In this document: in pieces, positions 11,160-18,954 of the stretch
How the letters are laid out: each line of letters begins with the position of its first letter
Position numbering within the stretch: position 1 is the first letter of the stretch
DNA from: Nocardioides luti
Lineage (GTDB): Bacteria; Actinomycetota; Actinomycetes; Propionibacteriales; Nocardioidaceae
Direction of reading: 5' to 3'
Assembly (NCBI RefSeq): GCF_014212315.1
Contig: NZ_JACKXE010000001.1
Coordinates: 2,108,001-2,172,000 of the forward strand
Length of the DNA: 64,000 nucleotides
Position numbers and translations under genes: made by a program
Notes under the pieces: model-generated
The model's database searches: none
What the model saw: only the letters and a program-made list of their open reading frames with translations
What the model was told of the DNA's origin: nothing

Positions 11160-12634
11160 GGCTGGTCCTTCGTGGCGGCGGGCGGGCAGAGCGCGTCGTC
11201 GATGGAGAGGTTCACGCCGGGCACGAACAGCTCGACCCAGCTGTCCGGGACGACCGCCACCGGGTAGCTGCCGTAGCCCAGCCGGGAGGCGGCGTCGGCC
11301 CCGACGAGCTGGTAGCTGGTGCCCTTGGCGTCGATCACGAACGGGGAGCCCTCGTCGGCGGAGTCCCAGTCGCCCGAGAGCACGTAGGCACCCCGGCCGG
11401 GGTCGACCCGGGGCGGGTTCGGGCCCGGCGGCAGGTCGGCGGCCGAGGCCTCCTCCGTGGGATCGGTGGCCAGCTGGACCGTGGGCGCCGAGCCGGACTC
11501 GGCGGTGAGCACGGCGCACTCCTGGCCGTTGACGGGCTCCAGCGTGCCCGCGGGCCAGCGGGCGGCGGCGTACTGCGGCTCCTCGCGCGTCACCGTGGGC
11601 GGCGCGTCCTGGGCGAACTCCACGGGGCCGGGCCCGCTGCGGCTGCCGTCCGAGGACGCCGTGACGAAGCCGTCCGGCGTGCGGGTGTGGCGGTAGACCC
11701 CCAGCGGGAACGGCGCGATCACGCTCGGGCCGCTGTCGGTGAGGAGCAGGGACTGGGTGGTGCCGTCGGGCAGGGGGTAGGTGACCAGGTCACCGATCCG
11801 CGCGCCGGGCGGCACGTTGCCGCTGTTGCCGTAGGAGACGGGGTCGCCGAAGCCGGTCAGCTCGAAGCTCGTGAAGTCGAGGTCGCCGCCCGCGGGGAAC
11901 AGCGCGAGCCAGTCGTCGGAGACGTGCGCGGCGCTGGCGCGGGGAGGGAGCCCGAGCTCGGCGAGCAGGTTGTCCTGGTCGCTCTGCTGGGCGTTCTTCG
12001 GCTCCTGCGGCAGCTCGTAGCGGTAGGCGCTGGCGGTCTGGCCGACGTCGGCCGTGCCGACCGCGATCACGTAGTAGGTGCCCTTGCTCTGCACCACGAA
12101 GCCGCTGCCGGTCAGGGGACGGACCACGTCGTCCTGGGTGACGTCGACGCGGATCCCGGTGCGGTCGTCGATGCAGGCGGTCCAGCCGCTGTCGATGAGC
12201 AGGGACGGCGTCGGCAGGGTGTTCGGCGCCCCGAGGATGCCGAGGTCGCCACCGATCTTCTGCTGGTCGATCGTGTCCTGGGAGACGACCTTGGGGGCGC
12301 TGTAGGAGTCCAGCATCAGCCGCGCCGAGGTGGTGTTGAGCACCGGCCGCAGGACGGGGTGCTCGCTCTCGGTGAGGATGACGTAGTTGGCGCCGGTCTC
12401 CTTGGAGACGATCAGGCCGGGCTTGTTCCAGTCGTCGGGGTCGCGCGGGGCGAAGATGCCCGCGATGGCCGCGCCGGCCACCAGCAGCACGGCGAGGGCG
12501 AGGCCGCCGACGATGGTGCGGCCGGGGCGGGTCGGCTCGACCTCGCGCCCGCCGGGGGCGCCGGAGACGAACGCGGTGACGAGACGACGACGGCTGAACG
12601 CGTAGGCCTCGACGAGGTCCTTCTTGGTGGCCAT
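11150..12634 (-). CDS. eccB: Type VII secretion membrane protein EccB
   Basis: EccB is a core component of the ESX inner-membrane complex with a large periplasmic region. The 494-residue protein has the typical N-terminus (MATKKDLVEAYAFSRRRLVTAFVSG), one membrane helix around residues 42-62 (VGGLALAVLLVAGAAIAGIF), and a long extracytoplasmic domain. It lies 5 nt after eccD and overlaps mycP, forming an eccD-eccB-mycP operon downstream of a terminator hairpin. Confidence 0.95.
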   Translation of the reverse strand: MATKKDLVEAYAFSRRRLVTAFVSGAPGGREVEPTRPGRTIVGGLALAVLLVAGAAIAGIFAPRDPDDWNKPGLIVSKETGANYVILTESEHPVLRPVLNTTSARLMLDSYSAPKVVSQDTIDQQKIGGDLGILGAPNTLPTPSLLIDSGWTACIDDRTGIRVDVTQDDVVRPLTGSGFVVQSKGTYYVIAVGTADVGQTASAYRYELPQEPKNAQQSDQDNLLAELGLPPRASAAHVSDDWLALFPAGGDLDFTSFELTGFGDPVSYGNSGNVPPGARIGDLVTYPLPDGTTQSLLLTDSGPSVIAPFPLGVYRHTRTPDGFVTASSDGSRSGPGPVEFAQDAPPTVTREEPQYAAARWPAGTLEPVNGQECAVLTAESGSAPTVQLATDPTEEASAADLPPGPNPPRVDPGRGAYVLSGDWDSADEGSPFVIDAKGTSYQLVGADAASRLGYGSYPVAVVPDSWVELFVPGVNLSIDDALCPPAATKDQPCS

Positions 12635-12639
12635 CGCGC

Positions 12640-13992
12640 TCAGCCCCGGATCGAGGAGAAGATGCCGACGGCCAGGACGAGCAGCGGCAGCAGGGCGAGC
12701 AGCGCGACCGACTCGGCCACGTCACCGAAGCGGCCCCGGCGCACCGAGGGAGTCGACGGCAGCAGCGTCGCGGCCAGGAGCACGGCACCGGTCACGGCGA
12801 GGGCGACGGCCGCCGTCGGCCGCCAGTCCGGGTGCATCCAGAGCATGGAGACGGCCACCGAGACCAGCCCGAGGATGCCGGAGACGAGCCCGACGAGCAC
12901 CTCGGACCCGGTGCGGTACTGCCGGGTGCGCAGCATGACGACCAGCGAGGCCATCACGGCGAGCAGGGTGCCGGAGACGCCGAGGGACACGGCCAGCGGC
13001 GCGATCAGCACCAGTAGCAGGCCGACGGTCGCCGACACGGCGACCAGGATCTCGTGCGCCACGCGGGCGTCCGCACGGACGCGGTGCGGGTCGATGTCGT
13101 CGGGGTCGGCGGTGATGTCCTCGGTGCCGTAGAGCTGGTCCACGGCGGTGCCGGTCGCGCCGAGCGCGAGCCACGGGAAGACGCTGCCCGCCATCACGAC
13201 GAGCACGAGCGCGATGGTCAGCACGACGGCCGGGTCGAACTCGGCGGCCCGCATGACCAGGCCGGTGGCCAGGAAGATCGCACCCACGACCACGGGCGGG
13301 ATGACCAGGGTGCGCCCCTCGCCCAGGCCCACGAGCGCGACCAGGCCGGCGATGAGCGCGCCGGCGCCCGCGCTGGCGACCGGCAGGCCGTAGAGGCCAC
13401 CGTCGGAGGCGAGCATCAGCCCGGCCACCGCGGCGTAGAACGAGCCCATCCAGGCGACGGCGACCGCGGCCTCGGGCTCGCGCTGGGCGCGGGACAGCAC
13501 CACCGCGCCGGTCACGAGGGCGGCGGCGACGACGGAGGCGGCGACGGCCGCGAGCGTCGAGCCGCGCTGGATGAGGAGGGCCACGGCGCCCAGCGCCATC
13601 AGCAGACCCGCGGCCGAGAGGGCGGTACGCCGGCCCGAGGCCGGCTCCCAGGGCTTGAGGTCGCGCTCCACGACGTCGGTCATCGCCTCGACGACGTCGT
13701 CGTACACGCGCGGCGGCTCGTCGTCGATGCCGGCGGTGACCGTGAGCAGCCCGCCGTCCTCGACGCCCTGGATGGTCAGGCCGGCGTCGGTGGCGAGCTC
13801 ACGTCCCTCGGAGGTGACGAGGTGGTAGCCCCCGAAGACGGTGGCCGCGTCGAGCAGGCCGACGCTGCGGGCGAGCTCGGGCACGAGCTCCGCGACCGGC
13901 ACGGCGCCGGGCAGCACCAGGTCGACGCGTCGGGTCCCCGACGCCACCGTGACACGCACCAGACCGGATGCGCTGACGGGCGCCTGAGTCAT
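12640..13992 (-). CDS. eccD: Type VII secretion integral membrane protein EccD
   Basis: EccD dimers form the membrane vestibule of ESX systems. The 450-residue protein has a ubiquitin-like N-terminal domain (LVRVTVASGTRRVDLVLPG, residues 10-95), then about eleven hydrophobic helices from residue ~125. The ATG follows GGGGGAGAG. It is the first gene after the 14-bp terminator hairpin at 14080-14114, so it likely has its own promoter in 13993-14079. A second, diverged protein of the same layout lies at 16770-18140. Confidence 0.93.
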   Translation of the reverse strand: MTQAPVSASGLVRVTVASGTRRVDLVLPGAVPVAELVPELARSVGLLDAATVFGGYHLVTSEGRELATDAGLTIQGVEDGGLLTVTAGIDDEPPRVYDDVVEAMTDVVERDLKPWEPASGRRTALSAAGLLMALGAVALLIQRGSTLAAVAASVVAAALVTGAVVLSRAQREPEAAVAVAWMGSFYAAVAGLMLASDGGLYGLPVASAGAGALIAGLVALVGLGEGRTLVIPPVVVGAIFLATGLVMRAAEFDPAVVLTIALVLVVMAGSVFPWLALGATGTAVDQLYGTEDITADPDDIDPHRVRADARVAHEILVAVSATVGLLLVLIAPLAVSLGVSGTLLAVMASLVVMLRTRQYRTGSEVLVGLVSGILGLVSVAVSMLWMHPDWRPTAAVALAVTGAVLLAATLLPSTPSVRRGRFGDVAESVALLALLPLLVLAVGIFSSIRG

Positions 13993-14079
13993 CGTCTCTC
14001 CCCCAAGAAGTGTGGCCCAACGTGATGTGGCCCCGCCGACCGGAGCGCAGGCGTCCGGGGCCGGACCGGTGAGATGCTA

Positions 14080-14114
14080 CCGCCCGAGACGGCTGCAGAG
14101 GCCGTCTCGGGCGG
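14080..14114. terminator. Hairpin between the PPE-like gene and eccD
   Basis: A perfect 14-bp stem (14080-14093 with 14101-14114) and 7-nt loop separates the substrate genes from eccD-eccB-mycP. It should limit read-through. Confidence 0.7.
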
Positions 14115-14136
14115 AAGCACCGGAGCAGGGTCGTGC

Positions 14137-15438
14137 TCAGTCGATGACGCCGGGGGCTGCGCCCTCGTCGTCGATCCAGTCGTGCTCCTCGTCGAAGAAC
14201 TCGTGGCCCTTCTGCTTCGGGTCCTTCTTGCCCTTGCCGCCCTGGCCGCCGCCGGCACCCATACCGCGGCCACCGGCCTTGCCGCGCGACCCGGACTTCC
14301 CGCCGCCGGCTCCTCCACCGGCGCTGCGGGCCCCACTGCCTCCGGCCTTGCCGCCGGCCGCACCACCGGCACCGCCGGTCGTCCGGCCGAGGGTGCTGGC
14401 GCCGGCGCTGCGCGCCGTGCTGCCGAGGGTGCCGCCGGCCGAGCCCGCGGACCCGGTCGGCATCGCCACGGCACCGCCACGGACGGCACCGGAGATCCCG
14501 GTCATGCCGCCGAGCGCACCGCCACCGAGGGCGCCGGCGAGGCCGCCCGCGGTCGCGCCGCTCGGCATCCCCGACGACGGGGTCGACGTGGAGCCCCCGG
14601 TCGACCCGCCGGACCCACCGATCGGCACGCTCGGTGTGGGCGAGCTGCTCTGGGTGCTGCCCGGGGGCAGGGTCTCGGTCGTCGTGGTCGTGGGGGTCGT
14701 CTGGGTCGTCGTCGTGGTGGTGGTCGTCGTGGTCGTGTTGTTCTCGGTCGGGTGGTGGTGGACCGGGTGGACCGTGGGGTTGCGGACGATGACGCCGTTG
14801 TGGGTGCCACCCCCACCGCCACCGCCGCCACCGGTGCCGCCACCGCCGGTGCCGCCGCCACCGCCGCCGGTGTTCTGCGGGTCCTTGGTCTCGTCGGTCT
14901 TCGGCTTGTCGGGCTCGCCGTGCACCTTCGCGAGCTGCTCGGCCGACTGGGTGTACTTCCCGTCGAGCTGCTTGGACGCGGCCTCGGACTTGCGCTCGCG
15001 CGCGTCGTAGAGGGCGTCGTACTGCGCCTTGTCGCTGTCGTACTTCTGCTGGGCCTTCACGTCGGCCTCGGAGCTGGAGCCCGGGGTGCTCTGGGGCTTC
15101 GTCGGCGCCGGGCCGATCGGGTCCTCCATCGAGTCGCGGATCATCTGCGCGTGCAGGATGGCGTCGCGGGCATCGAGCATCGCGGTGCTCGCCATCGTCA
15201 TCTGCTCGCTGCGGAAGCGGACCTTCTCGGCGAGCGTCGTGAACGCCTCGGACGCGGCCTTGCCGGTCTGGTCGCCGAACTGGTTGCGGATCGCGGGGGC
15301 GGCGGCGTGCAGCGCCTGGTAGACGCTCTGCAGCACCGCGGCGCCGTCCGACCAGGCGGCCTGCGCGTGCTCGACCTTGCCGTCCTGGGCCTGCGCGAGC
15401 GTGGCCCGCAGCGCGGCCTCCTTGGGTCCCATGCTCAT
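14137..15438 (-). CDS. PPE/WXG-like protein with Thr- and Gly-rich low-complexity region
   Basis: The first ~190 residues of this 433-residue protein are helical, with AW29SDGA in the position of a WXG-type turn, as in PPE-like type VII substrates. Residues about 190-405 are a Gly-rich block, an uninterrupted run of eleven threonines with more Thr nearby, then Gly/Ala/Ser repeats. The last ~20 residues are acidic (FFDEEHDWIDDE) and end in PGVID. This is similar to the C-terminal tails I recall on actinobacterial ESX-associated proteins. It overlaps the preceding gene by 4 nt. A secreted or surface role is inferred from the context. Confidence 0.7.
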   Translation of the reverse strand: MSMGPKEAALRATLAQAQDGKVEHAQAAWSDGAAVLQSVYQALHAAAPAIRNQFGDQTGKAASEAFTTLAEKVRFRSEQMTMASTAMLDARDAILHAQMIRDSMEDPIGPAPTKPQSTPGSSSEADVKAQQKYDSDKAQYDALYDARERKSEAASKQLDGKYTQSAEQLAKVHGEPDKPKTDETKDPQNTGGGGGGTGGGGTGGGGGGGGGTHNGVIVRNPTVHPVHHHPTENNTTTTTTTTTTTQTTPTTTTTETLPPGSTQSSSPTPSVPIGGSGGSTGGSTSTPSSGMPSGATAGGLAGALGGGALGGMTGISGAVRGGAVAMPTGSAGSAGGTLGSTARSAGASTLGRTTGGAGGAAGGKAGGSGARSAGGGAGGGKSGSRGKAGGRGMGAGGGQGGKGKKDPKQKGHEFFDEEHDWIDDEGAAPGVID

Positions 15439-15896
15439 GCGTCCGCACCTCCGTTCGTGGGCAGGTGCTCGTTGCGCGACTGGTGGTTCGCGCGGTCGCC
15501 CTGCGAGTGGCGGGGGATGTAGCTCAGGAGCTCGGTGGCCTGCTGCTTCTTCTTCAGGTCCGCCTCGCTGGTGGAGTCGGCGTCGGCCAGGAGCGTCTCG
15601 GCCTTGACGATGCCGTTGCGGAAGCGCTCGAGGTCGACCAGGACGCCTTGGAGGGTGTCGCTGATGACCTGGTGCGCCTTGGTGTGGTGGTAGCCGAGGC
15701 TGGCTGCGGCGGAGGTGTCTCCGAACGCCGCGGGCTCGACCTCCACGTCGCTGAAGCGGTTGGCGTCCATCTGCTGCTGGGCCTTCTGCAGCTTCTCCTT
15801 GACGTCGTCGATGACCGCCTGGTCGATGATCGTCTCGCCGGCGTCGAGCAGGCCGGTGATCATGTCGCTGATGTTGGTGAACACCGTTGGTGGCAT
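15435..15896 (-). CDS. Helical type VII secretion-associated protein
   Basis: The 153-residue product is almost wholly helical and charged, with no signal peptide or membrane segment. There is no clear WXG motif. The ATG at 15896 follows AGGA by about 9 nt, and the stop overlaps the start of the PPE-like gene by 4 nt, so the two are co-translated and may form a heterodimer like PE-PPE or EspC-type pairs. The family is not recognised. The assignment rests on position between the WXG100 pair and the PPE-like gene. Confidence 0.65.
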   Translation of the reverse strand: MPPTVFTNISDMITGLLDAGETIIDQAVIDDVKEKLQKAQQQMDANRFSDVEVEPAAFGDTSAAASLGYHHTKAHQVISDTLQGVLVDLERFRNGIVKAETLLADADSTSEADLKKKQQATELLSYIPRHSQGDRANHQSRNEHLPTNGGADA

Positions 15897-15937
15897 GGTG
15901 TTTTTCCTACCCCGTGTGTGATGGACAGAAACGTCCG

Positions 15938-15974
15938 CGACGGGGCCGACGCCCAGTGGCCGTCGACCCCGTCG
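15938..15974 (-). terminator. Attenuator-like hairpin after the WXG100 pair
   Basis: Arms of 14 nt (15938-15951 and 15961-15974, one mismatch) form a stem 15 nt after the second WXG100 stop. It probably cuts down read-through so that the two small substrates are made in excess over the downstream genes. Confidence 0.55.
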
Positions 15975-15988
15975 AGGTCATCGCTGGA

Positions 15989-16285
15989 TCAGATGTCGAA
16001 CGATGCGGCGCCGCGCTGGTCGGCGGCCTTGTACTCGGCGTTCGACTGGTAGACCGTCTTGCTGGTCTCGTCGAGCAGGTCGCGCATCTCCTGGATGGCG
16101 CCGTCCCACTTGGCCTTGGCCTGGGTGTAGGCCGTCTGCGCCGAACCCGTCCAGTCGCTGCGCAGCGGCGCGAGCTCCTGCTCGAGGCGGTTCAGGCGGT
16201 CGTCGATGTCCTTGACCGTGCGGTACATGTCCTCCGCAGCGGTGTCGAGACCGGCGTGGTTGACGCGAAGTCCGTCGAGGCTCAT
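15989..16285 (-). CDS. WXG100-family secreted protein (EsxA-like)
   Basis: A 98-residue helical hairpin with W45-T-G47 at the turn and Y85KAAD89, a YxxxD/E type VII export signal, near the C-terminus. It is the expected substrate or partner of the EccC ATPase. I chose the ATG at 16285 because AGGAG lies 8 nt upstream; a GTG at 16294 is too close to that site. It is 29 nt after the other WXG100 gene, forming the usual bicistronic heterodimer pair. Confidence 0.92.
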   Translation of the reverse strand: MSLDGLRVNHAGLDTAAEDMYRTVKDIDDRLNRLEQELAPLRSDWTGSAQTAYTQAKAKWDGAIQEMRDLLDETSKTVYQSNAEYKAADQRGAASFDI

Positions 16286-16314
16286 TTCAGTCACTCCTGT
16301 TCCTGGGTCGTCGG

Positions 16315-16638
16315 TCAGCCGCCGAGGCGGCCGGCCGTCCGGTTGTAGTTGGCCGACTGGGCCTCGTCGGTGTTGATGTTGTCCTTCTCGGTGGACGTGA
16401 GCGACGCCTCGAACTCGTTGAGCGCGTTCGTGATGACGTTCTGCTTCTCCGTCCACGCCTGGTGGAGCGTGAAGAAGGCGGTGCCGCCGGCGCCGGCCCA
16501 CTTGCCCTTCAGGCCCGAGATCTGGCCGTCGAGCTTGCGGCTGAAGCCGTCGAAGTCCTTCTTCGCGTCGACCACCATGCCGGCGGCCTTGGTGAGTGTC
16601 TTTTCACCCTGTCCCATTTCGGGAGCGTTGTTCGACAT
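16315..16638 (-). CDS. WXG100-family secreted protein (EsxB-like)
   Basis: A 107-residue protein with two long helices and W47-A-G49 at the turn (LKGKWAGAGG). It lacks an obvious YxxxD/E signal, which its partner supplies. The ATG follows GGAAGGA. It is the first gene of the substrate operon, preceded by a 131-bp gap with an AT-rich stretch (GATATTTCT on the minus strand) that probably contains its promoter. Confidence 0.92.
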   Translation of the reverse strand: MSNNAPEMGQGEKTLTKAAGMVVDAKKDFDGFSRKLDGQISGLKGKWAGAGGTAFFTLHQAWTEKQNVITNALNEFEASLTSTEKDNINTDEAQSANYNRTAGRLGG

Positions 16639-16769
16639 GTCGCCATTCCTTCCCCCGTGACGGCCAAGTCCGCCGCTCGAGAAATATCGGTAGAGGTGTC
16701 ACTTGTTGGTCCGTGTGGCCGGGTCGTTCACCAACCCGACACCCAGCGATCTACCCGACCGAGGAATCG

Positions 16770-18140
16770 CTAAACCTGGATGTGGATCGATTCCCACAAA
16801 CTGCGGAAAACCCCGGAGGCGACGAGCACGGAGGCCACCGCGGCGGACCCGCAGAGGGCCTCGCCGACCTCCGCGCGGCGCGACCACCACGCCGAGCGCC
16901 ACCCGCGACCGGTCGCCACGGCCACCACGACGAGCACCAGCGCGAGGCCGATGGCGACCCCCGCGAGGATGCTCGTGGTGCCCGGCTCGAGCGTGGACAG
17001 CAGCGAGACCAGCAGGGCGACGAGGCACACCAGGCCGGCGGCGCGCAGCAGCGCACGGGCCGCGGCGTGGCGGTAGGACCGGCCTGCGAACAGCAGGCCG
17101 CAGCCGCAGAAGAAGACCAGGCAGCGGGCGCCGATCCGGTCGATCGTGAGCGGGGTGGAGGCGAGGAGCAGCGGTGCGGACACAGCGCTGACCACGAGGA
17201 TCGCGACGCTGTACGCCGTCACGACGCGGGTGCCCCGTGCGGCGACGGCGGCCACGGCGGTTCGCGGCACGATCGAGCGGCCACGCCGCCCGGGTGCCCG
17301 GTCGCGTGCCGACCACGCGGTGACCGCGAGCCGCTCGAGGTCGATGAGGTAGGTGTCCGGCACGTCGACGGCGAAGCTCGGGACGAAGCGCGCGGCCAGC
17401 ATCGCCGCGACGAGGAGGACCGCCCACGGGACGCGGGGCGGGAAGTCGAGCAGCGCGGCGAGGCCGGTGACGAGGAAGAGGGCCGCGCCGACGGTGATCC
17501 AGACCCGCAGGGCCTCCTCGTTGCGGCGGTCGAGGGTGCGCCCGATCGCCGCGGCCACCCCGGCCACCAGGGCCGAGACGCCCACGACGGTGGGGATCCG
17601 CGCGGGGTCCGGGTCCCACGCGAGCGCGAAGGCGGCGGCACCGGCGAAGGTCGGCGCGACGAGCGCGCGGTGCGCGGCGAACCGGCCGACCGGGAGCACG
17701 CCGATGAGGGCGGAGGCGCCGAGGACGTAGACGGCCGTGTCGCGCAGCGGCTCCGAGTCGGTCCGCGCCGCGAACCACGCGGCCAGGAGGGCGACGGCCG
17801 CGGCCAGGCAGAACCACAGGACCGAGAGCGGGCCCGGCGCGGTGGTCGACTCCTGCCAGGACGGCTCGGCCCGGTCGTCGGACCCGGGACCGGGCTGCGA
17901 CGTCGTCGCCACCAGCACGTCCCCGGTGCCGACGCCGGCGTCGGCGAGGGCCAGGTCGGGGCTCAGCAGGGAGCCCAGGCGCGTGTAGAGGAAGGGGATC
18001 GAGGTCAGTCCGGACTGCTCGGCGTACTCGCGGGCGACGTCCGTCGCGGCGGCACCGGCAGGGACGAGGAGGTCCAGCACGCCGACCGGTCCGTGGACGG
18101 TCACGGCGAGTCCGTCGCCGCTCCCCTTGCCTGCCGTCAC
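16770..18140 (-). CDS. Second EccD-like membrane protein
   Basis: The 456-residue protein repeats the EccD plan: an N-terminal ubiquitin-like region (LAVTVHGPVGVLDLLVPAG) of about 85 residues and some eleven hydrophobic helices. Its sequence is clearly diverged from EccD at 12640-13992. GTG at 18140 is favoured because GGGGGGAG lies about 7 nt upstream; GTG at 18146 is the alternative. It lies between the WXG100 operon and the divergent lipoprotein/eccC genes. It may pair with EccD to make a heterodimeric vestibule, or stand in for EccE, which I could not find. Both ideas are inference. Confidence 0.72.
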   Translation of the reverse strand: MTAGKGSGDGLAVTVHGPVGVLDLLVPAGAAATDVAREYAEQSGLTSIPFLYTRLGSLLSPDLALADAGVGTGDVLVATTSQPGPGSDDRAEPSWQESTTAPGPLSVLWFCLAAAVALLAAWFAARTDSEPLRDTAVYVLGASALIGVLPVGRFAAHRALVAPTFAGAAAFALAWDPDPARIPTVVGVSALVAGVAAAIGRTLDRRNEEALRVWITVGAALFLVTGLAALLDFPPRVPWAVLLVAAMLAARFVPSFAVDVPDTYLIDLERLAVTAWSARDRAPGRRGRSIVPRTAVAAVAARGTRVVTAYSVAILVVSAVSAPLLLASTPLTIDRIGARCLVFFCGCGLLFAGRSYRHAAARALLRAAGLVCLVALLVSLLSTLEPGTTSILAGVAIGLALVLVVVAVATGRGWRSAWWSRRAEVGEALCGSAAVASVLVASGVFRSLWESIHIQV

Positions 18141-18190
18141 GGCCACTCCCCCCGGACCCGTGGGCGCCCGCCGCCCGACGAGAGGCAGGG

Positions 18191-18219
18191 TAGTCGCTCC
18201 TGGGAGCCGCGCCTATCAT
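18191..18219 (+). promoter_or_regulatory. Promoter of the lipoprotein gene
   Basis: TAGTCG (18191-18196), a 17-bp spacer and TATCAT (18214-18219) lie 44 nt before the start codon. The pair closely matches the elements before eccC (18873-18901), including the preceding GCGCC...CC context. Confidence 0.5.
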
Positions 18220-18263
18220 CGCCCGGACGGCCCATCGCCTCGGCCCACCTCTCGGGGAGAACC

Positions 18264-18860
18264 ATGCACACGACGCACCGCGCCCGCGCCGCCCTCGGCA
18301 CCCTCGCCCTCGCCGGCCTGCTCCTCAGCGGCTGCGGCGGCGGTGACGGCGAGCCGACCGGCAAGGGCTCCACGTCCGCCACCGCGTCGGGCTCGCCCTC
18401 GGCGTCCGAGAGCTCGTCGACGGCCGCCACGCCGTCCGTCGAGCCGGCCAGCGGGGACGCCATCGAGTCGAGCTTCTTCTCGCTCAAGGCCCCGCAGGAC
18501 TGGGAGGTGAAGTCGCTCGGCGACGACTTCCTCTACCGGGCACGGATCTCCGACGGATCCACCATCGCGGTCGGCATCACCGACACCTACGGCCAGGCCA
18601 GGTTCCAGACCCTGGACGGCGCCGCCGGGCTCACCGACAAGTCCCAGCTCACCCGGCCCAAGCCCCGTCGCGTCGACGACACCGAGCTCGGCGGCGAGCC
18701 GGCGTACCGCTTCGAGGGCAAGTCCGGCCGCTACCAGGTGGTGGTGGTCGGGGCGCCGTACCAGGGCCAGAACATCTCGATCACGTTCCAGGTGGTCGGG
18801 TCGGCCGACGCGACCGAGGAGGTCGTCGACTCGGTGCTGGCCACCTGGCAGTGGAAGTAG
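18264..18860 (+). CDS. Secreted lipoprotein next to eccC
   Basis: The 198-residue product has a lipoprotein signal with lipobox LLSG-C near residue 24, then a Ser/Thr/Ala-rich linker of ~45 residues. A compact beta-rich domain starts at SSFFSLKAPQDWEVKS, reminiscent of PsbP/LpqN-like folds. A GGGGAGA ribosome site precedes the ATG. It shares promoter elements with eccC, so it may be a co-regulated outer component or accessory factor of the type VII system. No specific function is recognised. Confidence 0.78.
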   Translation: MHTTHRARAALGTLALAGLLLSGCGGGDGEPTGKGSTSATASGSPSASESSSTAATPSVEPASGDAIESSFFSLKAPQDWEVKSLGDDFLYRARISDGSTIAVGITDTYGQARFQTLDGAAGLTDKSQLTRPKPRRVDDTELGGEPAYRFEGKSGRYQVVVVGAPYQGQNISITFQVVGSADATEEVVDSVLATWQWK

Positions 18861-18872
18861 CCGTCCGACTGC

Positions 18873-18901
18873 TGGTCGCACGTCCCCGCGCCGCCTATCA
18901 T
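18873..18901 (+). promoter_or_regulatory. Promoter of eccC
   Basis: TGGTCG (18873-18878), a 17-bp spacer and TATCAT (18896-18901) lie 53 nt before the eccC GTG. The design is nearly the same as at 18191-18219. Confidence 0.5.
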
Positions 18902-18954
18902 CGAGCCGCCGCCTGACGGGAGGGCGACGCACGGCGGGACACCAGGGGGAATGT

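Noticed and set aside
14690-14880. Short repeats that could suggest a CRISPR array
   Set aside because: They are codons for poly-Thr and poly-Gly in the PPE-like protein, with no regular spacer-repeat structure. I found no CRISPR array in the window.
16596-18860. Long plus-strand frame covering the second EccD-like gene and the lipoprotein
   Set aside because: Its C-terminal part is the real lipoprotein (start 18264 with ribosome site). The rest is antisense to a clear membrane protein.
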